A DNA stretch of 43,128 nucleotides from Prevotellaceae bacterium (GTDB taxonomy: Bacteria; Bacteroidota; Bacteroidia; Bacteroidales; UBA932). Made by a program: the position numbers and the translations under genes. Numbering within the stretch: the stretch's first letter is position 1; each line of letters begins with the position of its first letter. The stretch is taken from positions 1 to 43,128 of the forward strand of contig JAITIA010000088.1 in NCBI GenBank assembly GCA_031279695.1. The letters run 5' to 3'. The notes beneath the pieces were generated by a model. That model had not been told where the DNA came from. It saw only the letters and a list, made by a program, of their open reading frames with translations, and did no database searches. Positions 32,678 to 41,796 of the stretch are shown piece after piece.

Positions 32678-34189
32678 TTATTTCTTTTTCTTCTTTTTGC
32701 CTTCGACTTTATTTTCGCCGCCCAAACTGCTCATTGCGCAACGGAAGCCAATGTCCACAGCTGCACGGTCCTGGTCGAGGTATCGTCTTGTTGCCGGTCG
32801 CAGCCAGTATGGACGGTCTTGAAATCCACCGCCTTTATATACTCTTGATTTATTGCTGATTAAGGTTGTCATGCCTTCATGTGTGGGTCCGCTTCCCTGA
32901 TAATATACATAGTTTGAGTTACTTTTGAGTGAGTCGGTTCCTTCGTTTGCCTGCTTATAATATATCGACGAGCGCAGGTCGCCATCTCGGTAATCGCGGT
33001 TGTCGCCAATCTGATAATTATATCTGTCGACATATTTTACGGTGTCGAATACCATTCTTCCCATCGAGTCTTTGGGGACATAACTTCCGTCTTCGTTTCT
33101 TTTCATATCCATAAACACATTGCCTCTGAACGGATTAAATTCTTCGACTTCCGAGAACGAGGCTGGGCGATAAACGTCCAGTACCCATTCGTTCACATTG
33201 CCAATCATATCGTACAGACCGAAATCGTTGGGAGGAAACGAGCGGATTGGCGCGGTAATTGCTTCGCCGTCGTTTTGTTTTCCACCGGCAACTCCGGCAA
33301 GGTCGCCTCTGCCTCTCTGAAAGTTAGCCATCATTTGACCTCTGCGTTTTTTGCTTGGGTCGCGCACGCTTGTGCCGTCCCAGCCGTACAGCCGCCGTTC
33401 GATAGTCCGTTCTTCGTAGGTTGAGCCGATTTCCGCTCTTGCGGCGTATTCAAATTCGGCTTCGGTGGGGAGGCGATATTTGGGATAAAGGATACCGTCT
33501 TCAAATTTCACATTGCGTGCTTCGTTTGACGCAATATCTTTGGGCAATTTGCCCTCTTTTACCTCGCCTTCAAACTGTCCTGCAAGAAAAGCATCGCTGT
33601 TAAAATTTTTACTGCCTTGCTGCGCCTCGTAATCAGGAGCAGACAGGATACCTTTTTTTATCAGGGCGGCTTCGTTGACTCTGTCGGTACGCCAGAGGCA
33701 GTAATCGTTTGCCTGTTCCCAAGTTACGCCAACAACGGGATAGTTGTTGTATGCCGGATGTCGCAAATAGGTTGTTACATACGGTTCGTTGTATGCCAGC
33801 GCTCTACGCCATACAAGGGTATCGGGCAAGGCTTTTTTGACGATGTTGGGAGTTGCGCCAAATACTTTGCCCATCCATAACAGATAATCTCTGTAATGCT
33901 GGTTGGTAACTTCAGTTTCATCAATATAATATGAATCTAAAGTTATTCGTCGTGGCATGTTATTCCATTCGCGACCGATATCGTCGGCAATTTGCCCCAT
34001 AATGAAGGCGCCGCCAGGGATAAATACCAGACCCGGAGCGGTTTTCTCCTTGTTGGGTTTAACATATTCTACTCCGCCATATTTGCGGTCGTTATAATTC
34101 CATCCTGTTTTTTCCGAAACCTGTTTTTTTCCGAAACAGCCGGAAAGGAAAACGGATATACACATACATAATATCACTTTGGACTTCAT
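32678..34189 (-). CDS. GldK/GldJ-like lipoprotein of the type IX secretion system
   Basis: A 503-residue lipoprotein (MKSKVILCMCISVFLSGC) with an FGE/sulfatase-modifying-factor fold at about 50-485. Blocks typical of GldK/PorK and the paralogue GldJ are MGQIADDIGREWNNMPRRITLDSYYIDETEV, LAYNEPYVTTYLRHPAYNNYPVVGVTWEQANDYC and IGNVNEWVLDVYRP. The C-terminus is a lysine-rich tail. GldK forms periplasmic rings with GldN in type IX secretion. gldL, gldM and gldN would normally follow gldK; here a terminator and unrelated genes follow, so this may be GldJ, a second GldK paralogue or a split locus. Either way it implies type IX secretion. Confidence 0.85.
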   Translation of the reverse strand: MKSKVILCMCISVFLSGCFGKKQVSEKTGWNYNDRKYGGVEYVKPNKEKTAPGLVFIPGGAFIMGQIADDIGREWNNMPRRITLDSYYIDETEVTNQHYRDYLLWMGKVFGATPNIVKKALPDTLVWRRALAYNEPYVTTYLRHPAYNNYPVVGVTWEQANDYCLWRTDRVNEAALIKKGILSAPDYEAQQGSKNFNSDAFLAGQFEGEVKEGKLPKDIASNEARNVKFEDGILYPKYRLPTEAEFEYAARAEIGSTYEERTIERRLYGWDGTSVRDPSKKRRGQMMANFQRGRGDLAGVAGGKQNDGEAITAPIRSFPPNDFGLYDMIGNVNEWVLDVYRPASFSEVEEFNPFRGNVFMDMKRNEDGSYVPKDSMGRMVFDTVKYVDRYNYQIGDNRDYRDGDLRSSIYYKQANEGTDSLKSNSNYVYYQGSGPTHEGMTTLISNKSRVYKGGGFQDRPYWLRPATRRYLDQDRAAVDIGFRCAMSSLGGENKVEGKKKKKK

Positions 34190-34219
34190 GACTACTAATT
34201 TTCTTTAAAAAATTTCGGT

Positions 34220-34228
34220 GCAAAATTA
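34220..34228 (-). promoter_or_regulatory. -7 box of the GldK/GldJ-like gene
   Basis: TAATTTTGC on the minus strand matches TAnnTTTG, 30 bases before the ATG at 34189, with ATTG about 18 bases upstream. Confidence 0.55.
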
Positions 34229-34339
34229 CTAATTATTTCTTGATTACAATGCAAAAATCGACATAAAATAAACCATTTTTTACATAAAACGCTATCATTT
34301 AACCTTTTTTAACCGTATCAATCTGATTTTTTTTCCGTA

Positions 34340-35320
34340 TTAATCTAACGATTGACCCTTGTCGGACGATATTGTGGCGAATAATATTAGCTGTTTTGGC
34401 GACAAATCTCTGAAAAAATAGTTGAGCGGGTCGGCAATTTTTCCGTCAATTCTGACTTCGTAGTGCAGGTGCGGTATTGTTATGCCGATATTGCCCACTG
34501 TTCCTATCACTTCGCCACATTTTACCCGTTCGTTTTTGCTCACTGTTGCTTTTTTCAGATACAGATAGCGGGTTTCGTAGCCATTTTCGTGGTCGATTAT
34601 TATTTCCGTTCCTGTGCTGAACTGTTTGGTTACAACGCTTTTAACTTTGCCCGAAGCGGTTGCAATGACTTCCGAGCCTGCCGAAACCGCAAAATCGATT
34701 CCCGTGTGGACATTCAACTGTTTGTATATCGGATGCATCTTGTTGCCCACCGATGCGCCTACAGAATTGATATTCAGCCCCGCCACCGGAACTATCGAGG
34801 GAATGGCGTCGATTCCGCTCTTTTTTGCGGCAATCAGGTTTTTCATGCTGTCGAAAATGGGCGAATATTTGTTTATTGTCGCTGTCAGTTCATCAAGTTG
34901 CCTGTTTGTCAGCGCAATCAATTCGTTATTTGTTTTTCTGTTCAGTATTTCCAATTCTTTTGACGAGGAATTGGCGTCGGCAAACACATCTGCCGGTTTG
35001 GATTCAAAAATAACATTATAAATGCCTGTATCTCTTCTTGATATATCGTCAATCACTTCGCTAAGTTTATGGTATCGACTTTTCAGACTGTCGAGATGTT
35101 CGGCAAATATCGCATTTTCCCGTTTGATGGAATATTCGGGCAAGGTATCGAAAAATATCGAATAGACAAAATAGTAGATTACGGAGATAACGAGAGTGAA
35201 CAACAGAAACGAAATGAAACGTTTAGCCTTTTGCAGCACGGTTTTTCCCTTAACACTTTCGTAGCGAAGTGTGTTGGGATTGTATCTGAATTTTATTTTT
35301 TTCTTTTTATCCATCGTCAT
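34340..35320 (-). CDS. M23 (LytM) protein with a substituted catalytic His
   Basis: A 326-residue inner-membrane protein: short basic N-terminus with FRYNPNTLRYE, one membrane segment at about 34-52, coiled-coil-like middle, and a C-terminal LytM domain from about 205. Zinc ligands are kept (HTGIDFA and the second His of HLHYEV), but where active LytM enzymes and the neighbouring paralogue have YAHL, this has YLYL. The Tyr codon (34559-34561, residue 254) differs by one base from His. It may therefore be a weak or regulatory enzyme, as for EnvC/NlpD-type proteins. It follows the intact paralogue by ten bases. Confidence 0.88.
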   Translation of the reverse strand: MTMDKKKKIKFRYNPNTLRYESVKGKTVLQKAKRFISFLLFTLVISVIYYFVYSIFFDTLPEYSIKRENAIFAEHLDSLKSRYHKLSEVIDDISRRDTGIYNVIFESKPADVFADANSSSKELEILNRKTNNELIALTNRQLDELTATINKYSPIFDSMKNLIAAKKSGIDAIPSIVPVAGLNINSVGASVGNKMHPIYKQLNVHTGIDFAVSAGSEVIATASGKVKSVVTKQFSTGTEIIIDHENGYETRYLYLKKATVSKNERVKCGEVIGTVGNIGITIPHLHYEVRIDGKIADPLNYFFRDLSPKQLILFATISSDKGQSLD

Positions 35321-35330
35321 TTCCGTAAAT

Positions 35331-36314
35331 TTAATCGCCCTGATCGACCCACTGCAAATCGTCGAGATTGTCGTCGAGACTGTGTTTGAAATAGTTGAGC
35401 GGATTTTGCGGGACGCCTCTCAGCCTCACTTCGTAGTGTAAATGCGGTCCTCTTGATTTGCCTGTGCTGCCAAGTTCTCCGATTTTATCGCCGCGCTTAA
35501 CTCTTGCTCCTTCAACGACATGCATTTTCGACAGATGTGCATAGCGGGTAACGTAGCCAAAACCGTGCGAAATTTCGACCAGATAGCCATATCCAAATGC
35601 TCCGGCAAAAGTTGAGCGCAGCACTGTTCCGTCGCCTGTGGCATAAATTGGCAAGCCCACACTTCCCGACAGATCAATGCCTTCGTGCAGTCGGAAATAG
35701 CCAAAAAAGGGATCGCGTCGCACGCCAAAAACCGACGACAAACGTACTTTGGTCAGGTCGATTGGCGCTGAAACGGGCATCGACTGCTGCATAAGAACTT
35801 TATTTGCTGCAAGTTCGCCCACTCTGTCGAAGGATTTTGACTGGATGTACGCCTTTTTATACAGTATGTCCATTTTGCGATGTATGGTTTTCAGCAAATC
35901 GGAATATTTTATGCCCAAATCGTCGAATTTTGCATAGCGGTCGATGCCTCCAAAGCCTGCATTCCGTATCGAATAGGGAATAGTATCCTCCTCAAACACT
36001 GCGCGATATACTTTATTGTCGCGTTCCATTATCCTGTTCAGAGTATTTTCGGCTTCGTTGAGTTTCATTTGCATGATTTCGTATTCGAGCAGCAGGTTAT
36101 GAGTTGTTTTGCTCAGATTGATTTCTTTGGGAGTGCTGAAATACAGGGAATAGGCAAACAGCCACAAAACCGCCATCGCGCTGCTTCCCAAAAACAGCAT
36201 AAACCCGCGCTTTATCTGCGCAACAACGCTCACAATTTCCTGTTCATACATCAATGTAACAGGATTAAATTTATATTTTTTCCCTTTCCCCAATCGTATA
36301 AAGTTTAATTTCAA
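35331..36314 (-). CDS. M23 (LytM) peptidoglycan peptidase, intact
   Basis: A 327-residue membrane-anchored peptidase predicted to cut peptidoglycan cross-links. The N-terminal KYKFNPVTLMYEQE motif, one membrane span at about 38-54 and a coiled-coil-like stretch are shared with its neighbour. The LytM domain has all usual residues: HEGIDL, YAHLS and HLHYEV. The pair most likely arose by duplication, is co-transcribed from the promoter at 36349, and could act together, with the altered copy modulating this one. Confidence 0.93.
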   Translation of the reverse strand: MKLNFIRLGKGKKYKFNPVTLMYEQEIVSVVAQIKRGFMLFLGSSAMAVLWLFAYSLYFSTPKEINLSKTTHNLLLEYEIMQMKLNEAENTLNRIMERDNKVYRAVFEEDTIPYSIRNAGFGGIDRYAKFDDLGIKYSDLLKTIHRKMDILYKKAYIQSKSFDRVGELAANKVLMQQSMPVSAPIDLTKVRLSSVFGVRRDPFFGYFRLHEGIDLSGSVGLPIYATGDGTVLRSTFAGAFGYGYLVEISHGFGYVTRYAHLSKMHVVEGARVKRGDKIGELGSTGKSRGPHLHYEVRLRGVPQNPLNYFKHSLDDNLDDLQWVDQGD

Positions 36315-36348
36315 CCAATTAATATAAACAGCATTTTTTTTATGCGAT

Positions 36349-36380
36349 GCAAAAGTAGTAAATATTTTTTATCCGGCAAA
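36349..36380 (-). promoter_or_regulatory. Promoter of the M23 pair
   Basis: On the minus strand TTTG (36377-36380) and TACTTTTGC (36349-36357) are exactly 19 bases apart, a full match to the Bacteroides consensus, 35 bases before the ATG at 36314. Confidence 0.75.
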
Positions 36381-36493
36381 AAAAATTGTATTACGCCAAT
36401 TGGAGACGGATTCTCGGCATCGATTTTGTGTTGAACCGTAATTTTTTCAAAATGTTTGCACAACTGAGTTTGGCAAATGCAATATGCTGAAAC

Positions 36494-37522
36494 TCACTCT
36501 ACAAAGCGCGATTTTATATTGTCGGAACGATATTCGACAATTTTTTCCCTGTCGGAGCAGATTAGAAACACTTCGAGTTCGGGGTGATTTTCCAGAAATT
36601 TTTTGGTTTTTTCCAGACCCATTACCATAAAAGCCGTAGCATAAGCGTCGGCGCTCATGCAGTCGGGAGCAATGACGGTGGCGCTCAGGACGTTCTGTCG
36701 TGCGGAATAGCCGGAACGCGGGTCAATTGCGTGTGAATATTTTTTTCCGTCCACCGAGTCGATAAAAAACCGTCGATAATCGCCGGAAGTGGCTAAGGAC
36801 TTGTTGGTCAGTTGCAGTGTTGCCTGCAATTCGAGTCCTGAAATCATGTTTCCGTCGTCGGGTTTGTCGATGCCTATCAGCCAGTCTTTTCCTTGTTTAT
36901 TTTTTCCCTTGACCACAATTTCGCCGCCAATGTTAATCATGTAATTATCAATTCCTTTGGTTTCGAGAAACTCAGCCGTAATATCCGAGGCATAGCCTTT
37001 GGCAATGGCGTTGGTATTTAGCGTAATATGCGGCGATGTTTTGACAATTTTTCCATTTTCAATCCATATTTTGTCCATGCCCACATATTGTTTCAAACTG
37101 TCGATCATTGAGGGAGTTATCCTGTTTTCGCGTTTTTTTGCACCCCAGCCCCAGATTTCGAACAGCGGCGAGGCGGAAATATCGAAAGCGCCGTCCGTCT
37201 GTTCCGATATTTGCTTCGCCTTGTCGAACACGGCAAGAAAATATTTGTCCGGCACGGTGTCCATATTGTTGTTTATCTTGGAAATCAGGGAATTTTCCCG
37301 ATAAACCGAGAGCGAATTTTCAAACCGGTACAGCAAATATTTTATCGAATCGTAATAGTCGCGTTTCTGTAAATCGCTGTAAGTGATTTTGAAATATGTG
37401 CCGAGAGCAAATCCGTTGAGCGTTGTATAACCGTTTGACACAGACATATATGCCGGCATGGCGGTGCGTTTTTCGCCGCAGGCGAGGAAAACCGTACAAA
37501 GAACAAAAACAAGATATTTCAT
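36494..37522 (-). CDS. apbE: FAD:protein FMN transferase (ApbE-like) lipoprotein
   Basis: A 342-residue lipoprotein (MKYLVFVLCTVFLAC) that attaches FMN covalently to Thr residues of NqrB/RnfG-type proteins on the periplasmic side, using FAD and Mg. ApbE blocks are NGFALGTYFKITY, GAFDISASPLFEIWGWG, ITLNTNAIAKGYASD, NIGGEIVVKG and the C-terminal SADAYATAFMVMG, the metal-site region. It starts 14 bases after the trpS stop and is probably co-transcribed. Confidence 0.94.
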   Translation of the reverse strand: MKYLVFVLCTVFLACGEKRTAMPAYMSVSNGYTTLNGFALGTYFKITYSDLQKRDYYDSIKYLLYRFENSLSVYRENSLISKINNNMDTVPDKYFLAVFDKAKQISEQTDGAFDISASPLFEIWGWGAKKRENRITPSMIDSLKQYVGMDKIWIENGKIVKTSPHITLNTNAIAKGYASDITAEFLETKGIDNYMINIGGEIVVKGKNKQGKDWLIGIDKPDDGNMISGLELQATLQLTNKSLATSGDYRRFFIDSVDGKKYSHAIDPRSGYSARQNVLSATVIAPDCMSADAYATAFMVMGLEKTKKFLENHPELEVFLICSDREKIVEYRSDNIKSRFVE

Positions 37523-37536
37523 ATAAAATGAGGCAT

Positions 37537-38529
37537 TTACCGGAACGATTTGAATCCCATAATTTTCTTCACTTCTTTCAGTGTTGCCGCAGCGCTTTCG
37601 CGGGCTTGGGCTGTTCCGTTTATCACGGTATCCGACAGATATTTACCGTTTTCGCGGATTTCCAGAATCCGTTCGCGGATTGGCAGGGTGATTTTGCAAA
37701 TATCGTCGGCAAGTTCTTTCTTCATATCTCCGTAACGTATTGAGCCTGCGCTGTATTGCTCTTTGAAATATTCGACTTTTTCGAGCGGGGAAACTATTTC
37801 CATAATGGTAAACAGATTTTTGACCGGCTCGGACATTTCGGCATTTGGACTTGTGTTGCTGTCGGTTACGGCTCGCATAACTTTTTTGCGTACAGTTTTT
37901 TCATCATCAACAAGATAGACGCCGTTGCCTTCCGATTTGCCCATTTTGCCGCTGCCATCCAGTCCGGGAACTTTTACCAGTTCACTGCCAAAGTTATACG
38001 CGGCAGGTTCGGGGAAAAAATCGACCTTGTACATGCTGTTGAAACGGCGGGCAAAAACACGTGTCATCTCTAAATGCTGTTCCTGATCTTTGCCAACCGG
38101 CACTTTATGAGCCCGGTGTATCAGTATGTCCGAAGCCATCAGCACCGGATAGGTCAGCAAACCGGCATTGATATTGTCGGGATGTTTGCGGATTTTTTCT
38201 TTAAACGAGGCAGTGCGTTCAAGTTCACCAACATACGACCACATGTTCATCAGCGTATAAAGTTCGGAAATTTCGGGCACAAGACTTTGGACAAAAATCA
38301 CCGATTTTTCGGGGTCAAGTCCGGCGGCAAGATATTCCGACAGCACTGTTTTAACATTTTCGTGGAAATTTTCCGGATTTGGATGAGTTGTGAGCGAATG
38401 TAAATCGGCAATAAAAAAATAGCACCGGTTTTCGTTCTGCATTTTTATAAAATTGCGCAAAGCCCCAAAATAATTTCCAAGATGCAGATTTCCAGTCGAA
38501 CGGATTCCGCTCAATACAATTTCTTTCAT
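37537..38529 (-). CDS. trpS: Tryptophanyl-tRNA synthetase
   Basis: Class I synthetase charging tRNA-Trp, 330 residues, a normal length for bacterial TrpS. The HIGH-like motif is TGNLHLGN (residues 12-19), the KMSKS-like motif is KMGKS (195-199). The intervening blocks MASDILIHRAHKVPVGKDQEQHLEMTRVFARRFN are characteristic. It heads a two-gene unit with apbE and is separated from the upstream LRR gene by a strong hairpin. Confidence 0.96.
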   Translation of the reverse strand: MKEIVLSGIRSTGNLHLGNYFGALRNFIKMQNENRCYFFIADLHSLTTHPNPENFHENVKTVLSEYLAAGLDPEKSVIFVQSLVPEISELYTLMNMWSYVGELERTASFKEKIRKHPDNINAGLLTYPVLMASDILIHRAHKVPVGKDQEQHLEMTRVFARRFNSMYKVDFFPEPAAYNFGSELVKVPGLDGSGKMGKSEGNGVYLVDDEKTVRKKVMRAVTDSNTSPNAEMSEPVKNLFTIMEIVSPLEKVEYFKEQYSAGSIRYGDMKKELADDICKITLPIRERILEIRENGKYLSDTVINGTAQARESAAATLKEVKKIMGFKSFR

Positions 38530-38544
38530 ATAATTTTTATATAA

Positions 38545-38576
38545 ACGGAAATACTTTTGTTGAAAAGTATTTCCGT
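38545..38576 (-). terminator. Perfect hairpin between the LRR gene and trpS
   Basis: ACGGAAATACTTTT (38545-38558) and AAAAGTATTTCCGT (38563-38576) form a perfect 14-pair stem with a four-base loop, followed on the minus strand by TTATATAAAAATTA. It should end the LRR gene's transcript. Confidence 0.75.
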
Positions 38577-38600
38577 TGTATTATTTTGATATTAATATAC

Positions 38601-39779
38601 TTATGGGCAAATGTGGTTTGAAAAATTTGTGCCTTTCTGCGGACAGACGATAACGCCGTCTTTGTCGATAAATTCGTCGGGCAAAACTCCGCTGAAATGA
38701 TTGTTTTCGAGCCGGAGTGTTTGTAGATTTAAACCGGTCAGTTCCTGTGGAATTGCGCCCGTGAAACTGTTGTTCGACAAAATCAGAGTTTCCAGATTTG
38801 TGAGCTGCGACAAATCCGCAGGCAGTCTGCTATCCAGCATATTATTGTTCAGCGACAGGTATTTCAAATTTGTCATTTCAAGAATCGACGGCGGGAAGCC
38901 GGTATCCAATCCGCAGGAATCCAGCGACAGATATTCGAGATTTTTCAAACCGGCAAAGACCACCGTATCGCTCACTTTCATGCTATCGAGCGCAAGTGTT
39001 GTTAAACCAACAAGTTGCCCGATTTCTACCGGAACGGGAACGCTCCTGTTCAACAGAGGGTTTGACGACAGTATCAGGGTTTTAAGGCTCGACATGCCGG
39101 CAATTTCGACGGGAATGTTGCCCGCAATCGACAATCCGGTCAGATTGAGATAGCGCAAATTCGGTAACTGAGTGAATTCTACGGGGAAACTGCCTGTAAC
39201 GCCGCGTTCGGAAACTATGGAAAGCGTATCGATATTTTTCAGATTTTTCAATTCGTCGATAGCGCCCCTCAGGTTGTTGTTTTCAAATTTAACGCCAACA
39301 ATTCTGTCATTTTCAACGGTAATTCCGTGCCAATCTTCGAGTTTCGATGTTTTCCATCCGTCATTGACTGTCCAGTTGTCGCCATCTGTTGCCTCGTAGA
39401 AACGCACGAGGGTCAAACTGTCCAGAACTCGCTGAGGTACTCCACGTTGAATTACTTTAACGGTTTTCAGTACCGCCGTTTTGCCGGCAACTTCAAAGGA
39501 AATGTATGCAATGCGTTCATCTGTCGAAGAATTAGCTTCTACGGAGATTTTTACCGTATCGCTGCCAAACTTCTGAAGAATAGATGCTTTACACCAATTC
39601 TGAGAAGATGTCGAACTCCACGAAGTGTTGGATTCTACATACACTTTTTGTGACGATTCGGCGTTGCCGAATTCAATAGTCGCCAGCCCGACAGTCAGGT
39701 CGGGAGCGGCATTTTCGCTTGTTGTACAGGCAATTAAACTTATGCCAAAATATAAAAACAAAATCCGTTTCATATCCAA
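38601..39779 (-). CDS. BACON and leucine-rich-repeat lipoprotein
   Basis: A 392-residue lipoprotein (ISLIAC). A BACON-like beta-sandwich covers about 28-112 (VYVESNTSWSSTSSQNWCKA) and leucine-rich repeats about 140-375, such as LRYLNLTGLSIAGNIPVEIAGMSSLKTLILSSNPLL and LEYLSLDSCGLDTGFPPSI. Between them lies a DWTVNDGWKTSKLEDWHGITV-like cap typical of plant-type LRR proteins. BACON domains are taken to bind glycans or mucin and LRRs to bind proteins, so a surface adhesin role is plausible. It probably has its own promoter. Confidence 0.88.
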   Translation of the reverse strand: MDMKRILFLYFGISLIACTTSENAAPDLTVGLATIEFGNAESSQKVYVESNTSWSSTSSQNWCKASILQKFGSDTVKISVEANSSTDERIAYISFEVAGKTAVLKTVKVIQRGVPQRVLDSLTLVRFYEATDGDNWTVNDGWKTSKLEDWHGITVENDRIVGVKFENNNLRGAIDELKNLKNIDTLSIVSERGVTGSFPVEFTQLPNLRYLNLTGLSIAGNIPVEIAGMSSLKTLILSSNPLLNRSVPVPVEIGQLVGLTTLALDSMKVSDTVVFAGLKNLEYLSLDSCGLDTGFPPSILEMTNLKYLSLNNNMLDSRLPADLSQLTNLETLILSNNSFTGAIPQELTGLNLQTLRLENNHFSGVLPDEFIDKDGVIVCPQKGTNFSNHICP

Positions 39780-39965
39780 AAATTTGTCGCAATTATACGC
39801 ATAATTATGTATTTGACAAAAATAAATGTGTAAATATCTAATTTAAAATGCATTAATTGCAACAATTTTTGCCCGCACAAAGCAAATATTCGACAAAATT
39901 AATGATATTCGCACCAAATTTTGATGAAATTTTGCGCACACAAGGTTTTTTGGTTTATTATGAAT

Positions 39966-40529
39966 TTATTTCAAAAACATTCTGTAATAAAGTTGGTCGA
40001 AAGTTCCGTTTTCGCACATTATCACAAGTTTTTCGAGCATTTGTTCTTCGTTTTTATCGTACTGCGATTTAAGATTGTGTCCAAACACGCGAGCAATATT
40101 TTGCCAGAAGAATGCCGAAAATCCGCCTTTAAATTCTTTCAGCACCGAATATGAAGTTTGTCCTGTTTCTCTGTCTATCAGTTTTATGAGCATTTTTCCC
40201 TGCGAAACGGTCAGTTTGCGCAACGGGGCGTCGAACTCGTCGAACAGTTGTTTTTCCAGAGTTTTTACAAACTTTTTTCTGTCGCGGTTCGACGAATACG
40301 ACTGGTAGCGGCTGTCGAGTTCCTGCAATTTCTTTTTGGCGATTTGGGAATAGGGATACACTTTTTTCAGATTGTAAACCGTGCGTCGAAACTGTTTGAT
40401 ATCTTTTTGATTATGCCAGGCATAAACATAAATCGGCGACAGGCGGACGGTGTCGAACCCACCCGCCTGTGCATCCGATAAATCGAAAACAAACGTCAGC
40501 AAAATCACAAACAAATGTTTCCCGTACAT
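39966..40529 (-). CDS. DUF4294 domain protein
   Basis: A 187-residue protein of the Bacteroidetes-specific DUF4294 family with an N-terminal signal-like segment (MYGKHLFVILLTFVFDLSDAQA). The core includes RRTVYNLKKVYPYSQIAKKKLQELD and LKEFKGGFSAFFWQNIARVFGHNLKSQYD, which are the conserved family blocks. The function is unknown; an envelope role is suggested by the signal. It starts 34 bases after manC on the same strand and is probably co-transcribed. Confidence 0.85.
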   Translation of the reverse strand: MYGKHLFVILLTFVFDLSDAQAGGFDTVRLSPIYVYAWHNQKDIKQFRRTVYNLKKVYPYSQIAKKKLQELDSRYQSYSSNRDRKKFVKTLEKQLFDEFDAPLRKLTVSQGKMLIKLIDRETGQTSYSVLKEFKGGFSAFFWQNIARVFGHNLKSQYDKNEEQMLEKLVIMCENGTFDQLYYRMFLK

Positions 40530-40563
40530 TTTAAATATTCTTTTAAATACTTCTTAATCTCTT

Positions 40564-41658
40564 TTAAATAAAATCTTTGCCTTTATCTGCCAGAATATCG
40601 GCAACGGTTTGTTTGATTATGTCTTCATTTTCGCGCGGCGAAATCATCAGGACGTCGTCGGTGTCGATAATCATATAGTTGCGCAAGCCTCTCACTACTA
40701 TCAGTTTATCGGGATTTGACGAGTTTATCATGCTGTCGGCGACTTGCGAAAGGTATATTTTGCTGTTTTTTGTAACGTTATTATGCTTGTCCTTATCGAG
40801 TTGCAGATACAGCGAATTCCATGTACCAACGTCCGACCAGCCGAAATCGGCGGCAAAGACATAGACATTTTCGGCTTTCTCCATCACGCCATAATCGATT
40901 GAGATATTGGGACATTGCGAATATGCGTCGAAAATAAAACGTTCTTCATCGCCGGTATCGTAGCATTTGTTACCTTTGGCAAACAGTTCCGCCACTTCGG
41001 GCAAATGTTCGTTGAGCGCTTTGTTGATAGATTTCAACGACCAGATAAAAATTCCGGAATTCCAGTAAAATTCTCCGCTTTTTACAAAGATTTTTGCCGT
41101 TTCTATTTCCGGTTTTTCGGTGAATGTCTTGACTTTACAGATAGTATCCTTACAGTCGGGAGCGTCGTCCTTTTCGATTTGGATATATCCGTAGCCGGTT
41201 TCAGGGCGCGAGGGTTTCAATCCGACGGTTACCAGCGCGTTGTTGTCGCCGGCATAAGCCAAAGCGTTCAGCATCACTTCAAGAAAGTTGGTTTCGTTGG
41301 AAATAAAATGGTCGGCAGGCGTAACCACCACGTTGGCGTTGGGGTTTTGTTTGAGCAGTTTACAGGTGGCGTAGGCTATACACGGGGCGGTATTGCGACG
41401 CATGGGCTCGCACAGTACCTGACTTTCGTCAATTTCGGGTATTTCGCTCAGAACAAGGTCTTTGTAAACTGCGCCTGTTACAACATAAAAGTTGCGGGCG
41501 GGGATTATTCTTGCAAAACGTTCGTAGGTTTGCCTGATAAATGTTTTACCTGTCCCCAGAATATCCAGAAACTGTTTGGGTTTTTTTGTCCGGCTCAGGG
41601 GCCAGAAGCGGCTACCGATACCTCCTGCCATTATTATACAATAATCATTGTTATTCAT
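40564..41658 (-). CDS. manC: Mannose-1-phosphate guanylyltransferase
   Basis: Makes GDP-mannose from mannose 1-phosphate and GTP for surface polysaccharide and glycoprotein synthesis. The 364 residues carry the pyrophosphorylase signature GGIGSRFWPLSRTKKPKQF (residues 12-30) and the blocks CEPMRRNTAPCIAYA, VTPADHF and EKPEIETAKIFVKSGEFYWNSGIFIWS. No isomerase domain is present, so it is the single-function form. The manB or manA genes are not in the window. Confidence 0.95.
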   Translation of the reverse strand: MNNNDYCIIMAGGIGSRFWPLSRTKKPKQFLDILGTGKTFIRQTYERFARIIPARNFYVVTGAVYKDLVLSEIPEIDESQVLCEPMRRNTAPCIAYATCKLLKQNPNANVVVTPADHFISNETNFLEVMLNALAYAGDNNALVTVGLKPSRPETGYGYIQIEKDDAPDCKDTICKVKTFTEKPEIETAKIFVKSGEFYWNSGIFIWSLKSINKALNEHLPEVAELFAKGNKCYDTGDEERFIFDAYSQCPNISIDYGVMEKAENVYVFAADFGWSDVGTWNSLYLQLDKDKHNNVTKNSKIYLSQVADSMINSSNPDKLIVVRGLRNYMIIDTDDVLMISPRENEDIIKQTVADILADKGKDFI

Positions 41659-41796
41659 CTGATTTTAATTTATTTATTATACAAAATTTCATAATATGTT
41701 TTCGACTTTGTCGATATATTTGTTTACTAAGATGCAAAAAATGTCAAAAATGTTGTACGAGCCTGCAAAAATATTGCATTTTTTTGTAGAATATTT

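Noticed and set aside
36461-36498. Hairpin after apbE as a terminator
   Set aside because: The GAGTTT/AAACTC stem is short and overlaps the coding end, so support is weak.
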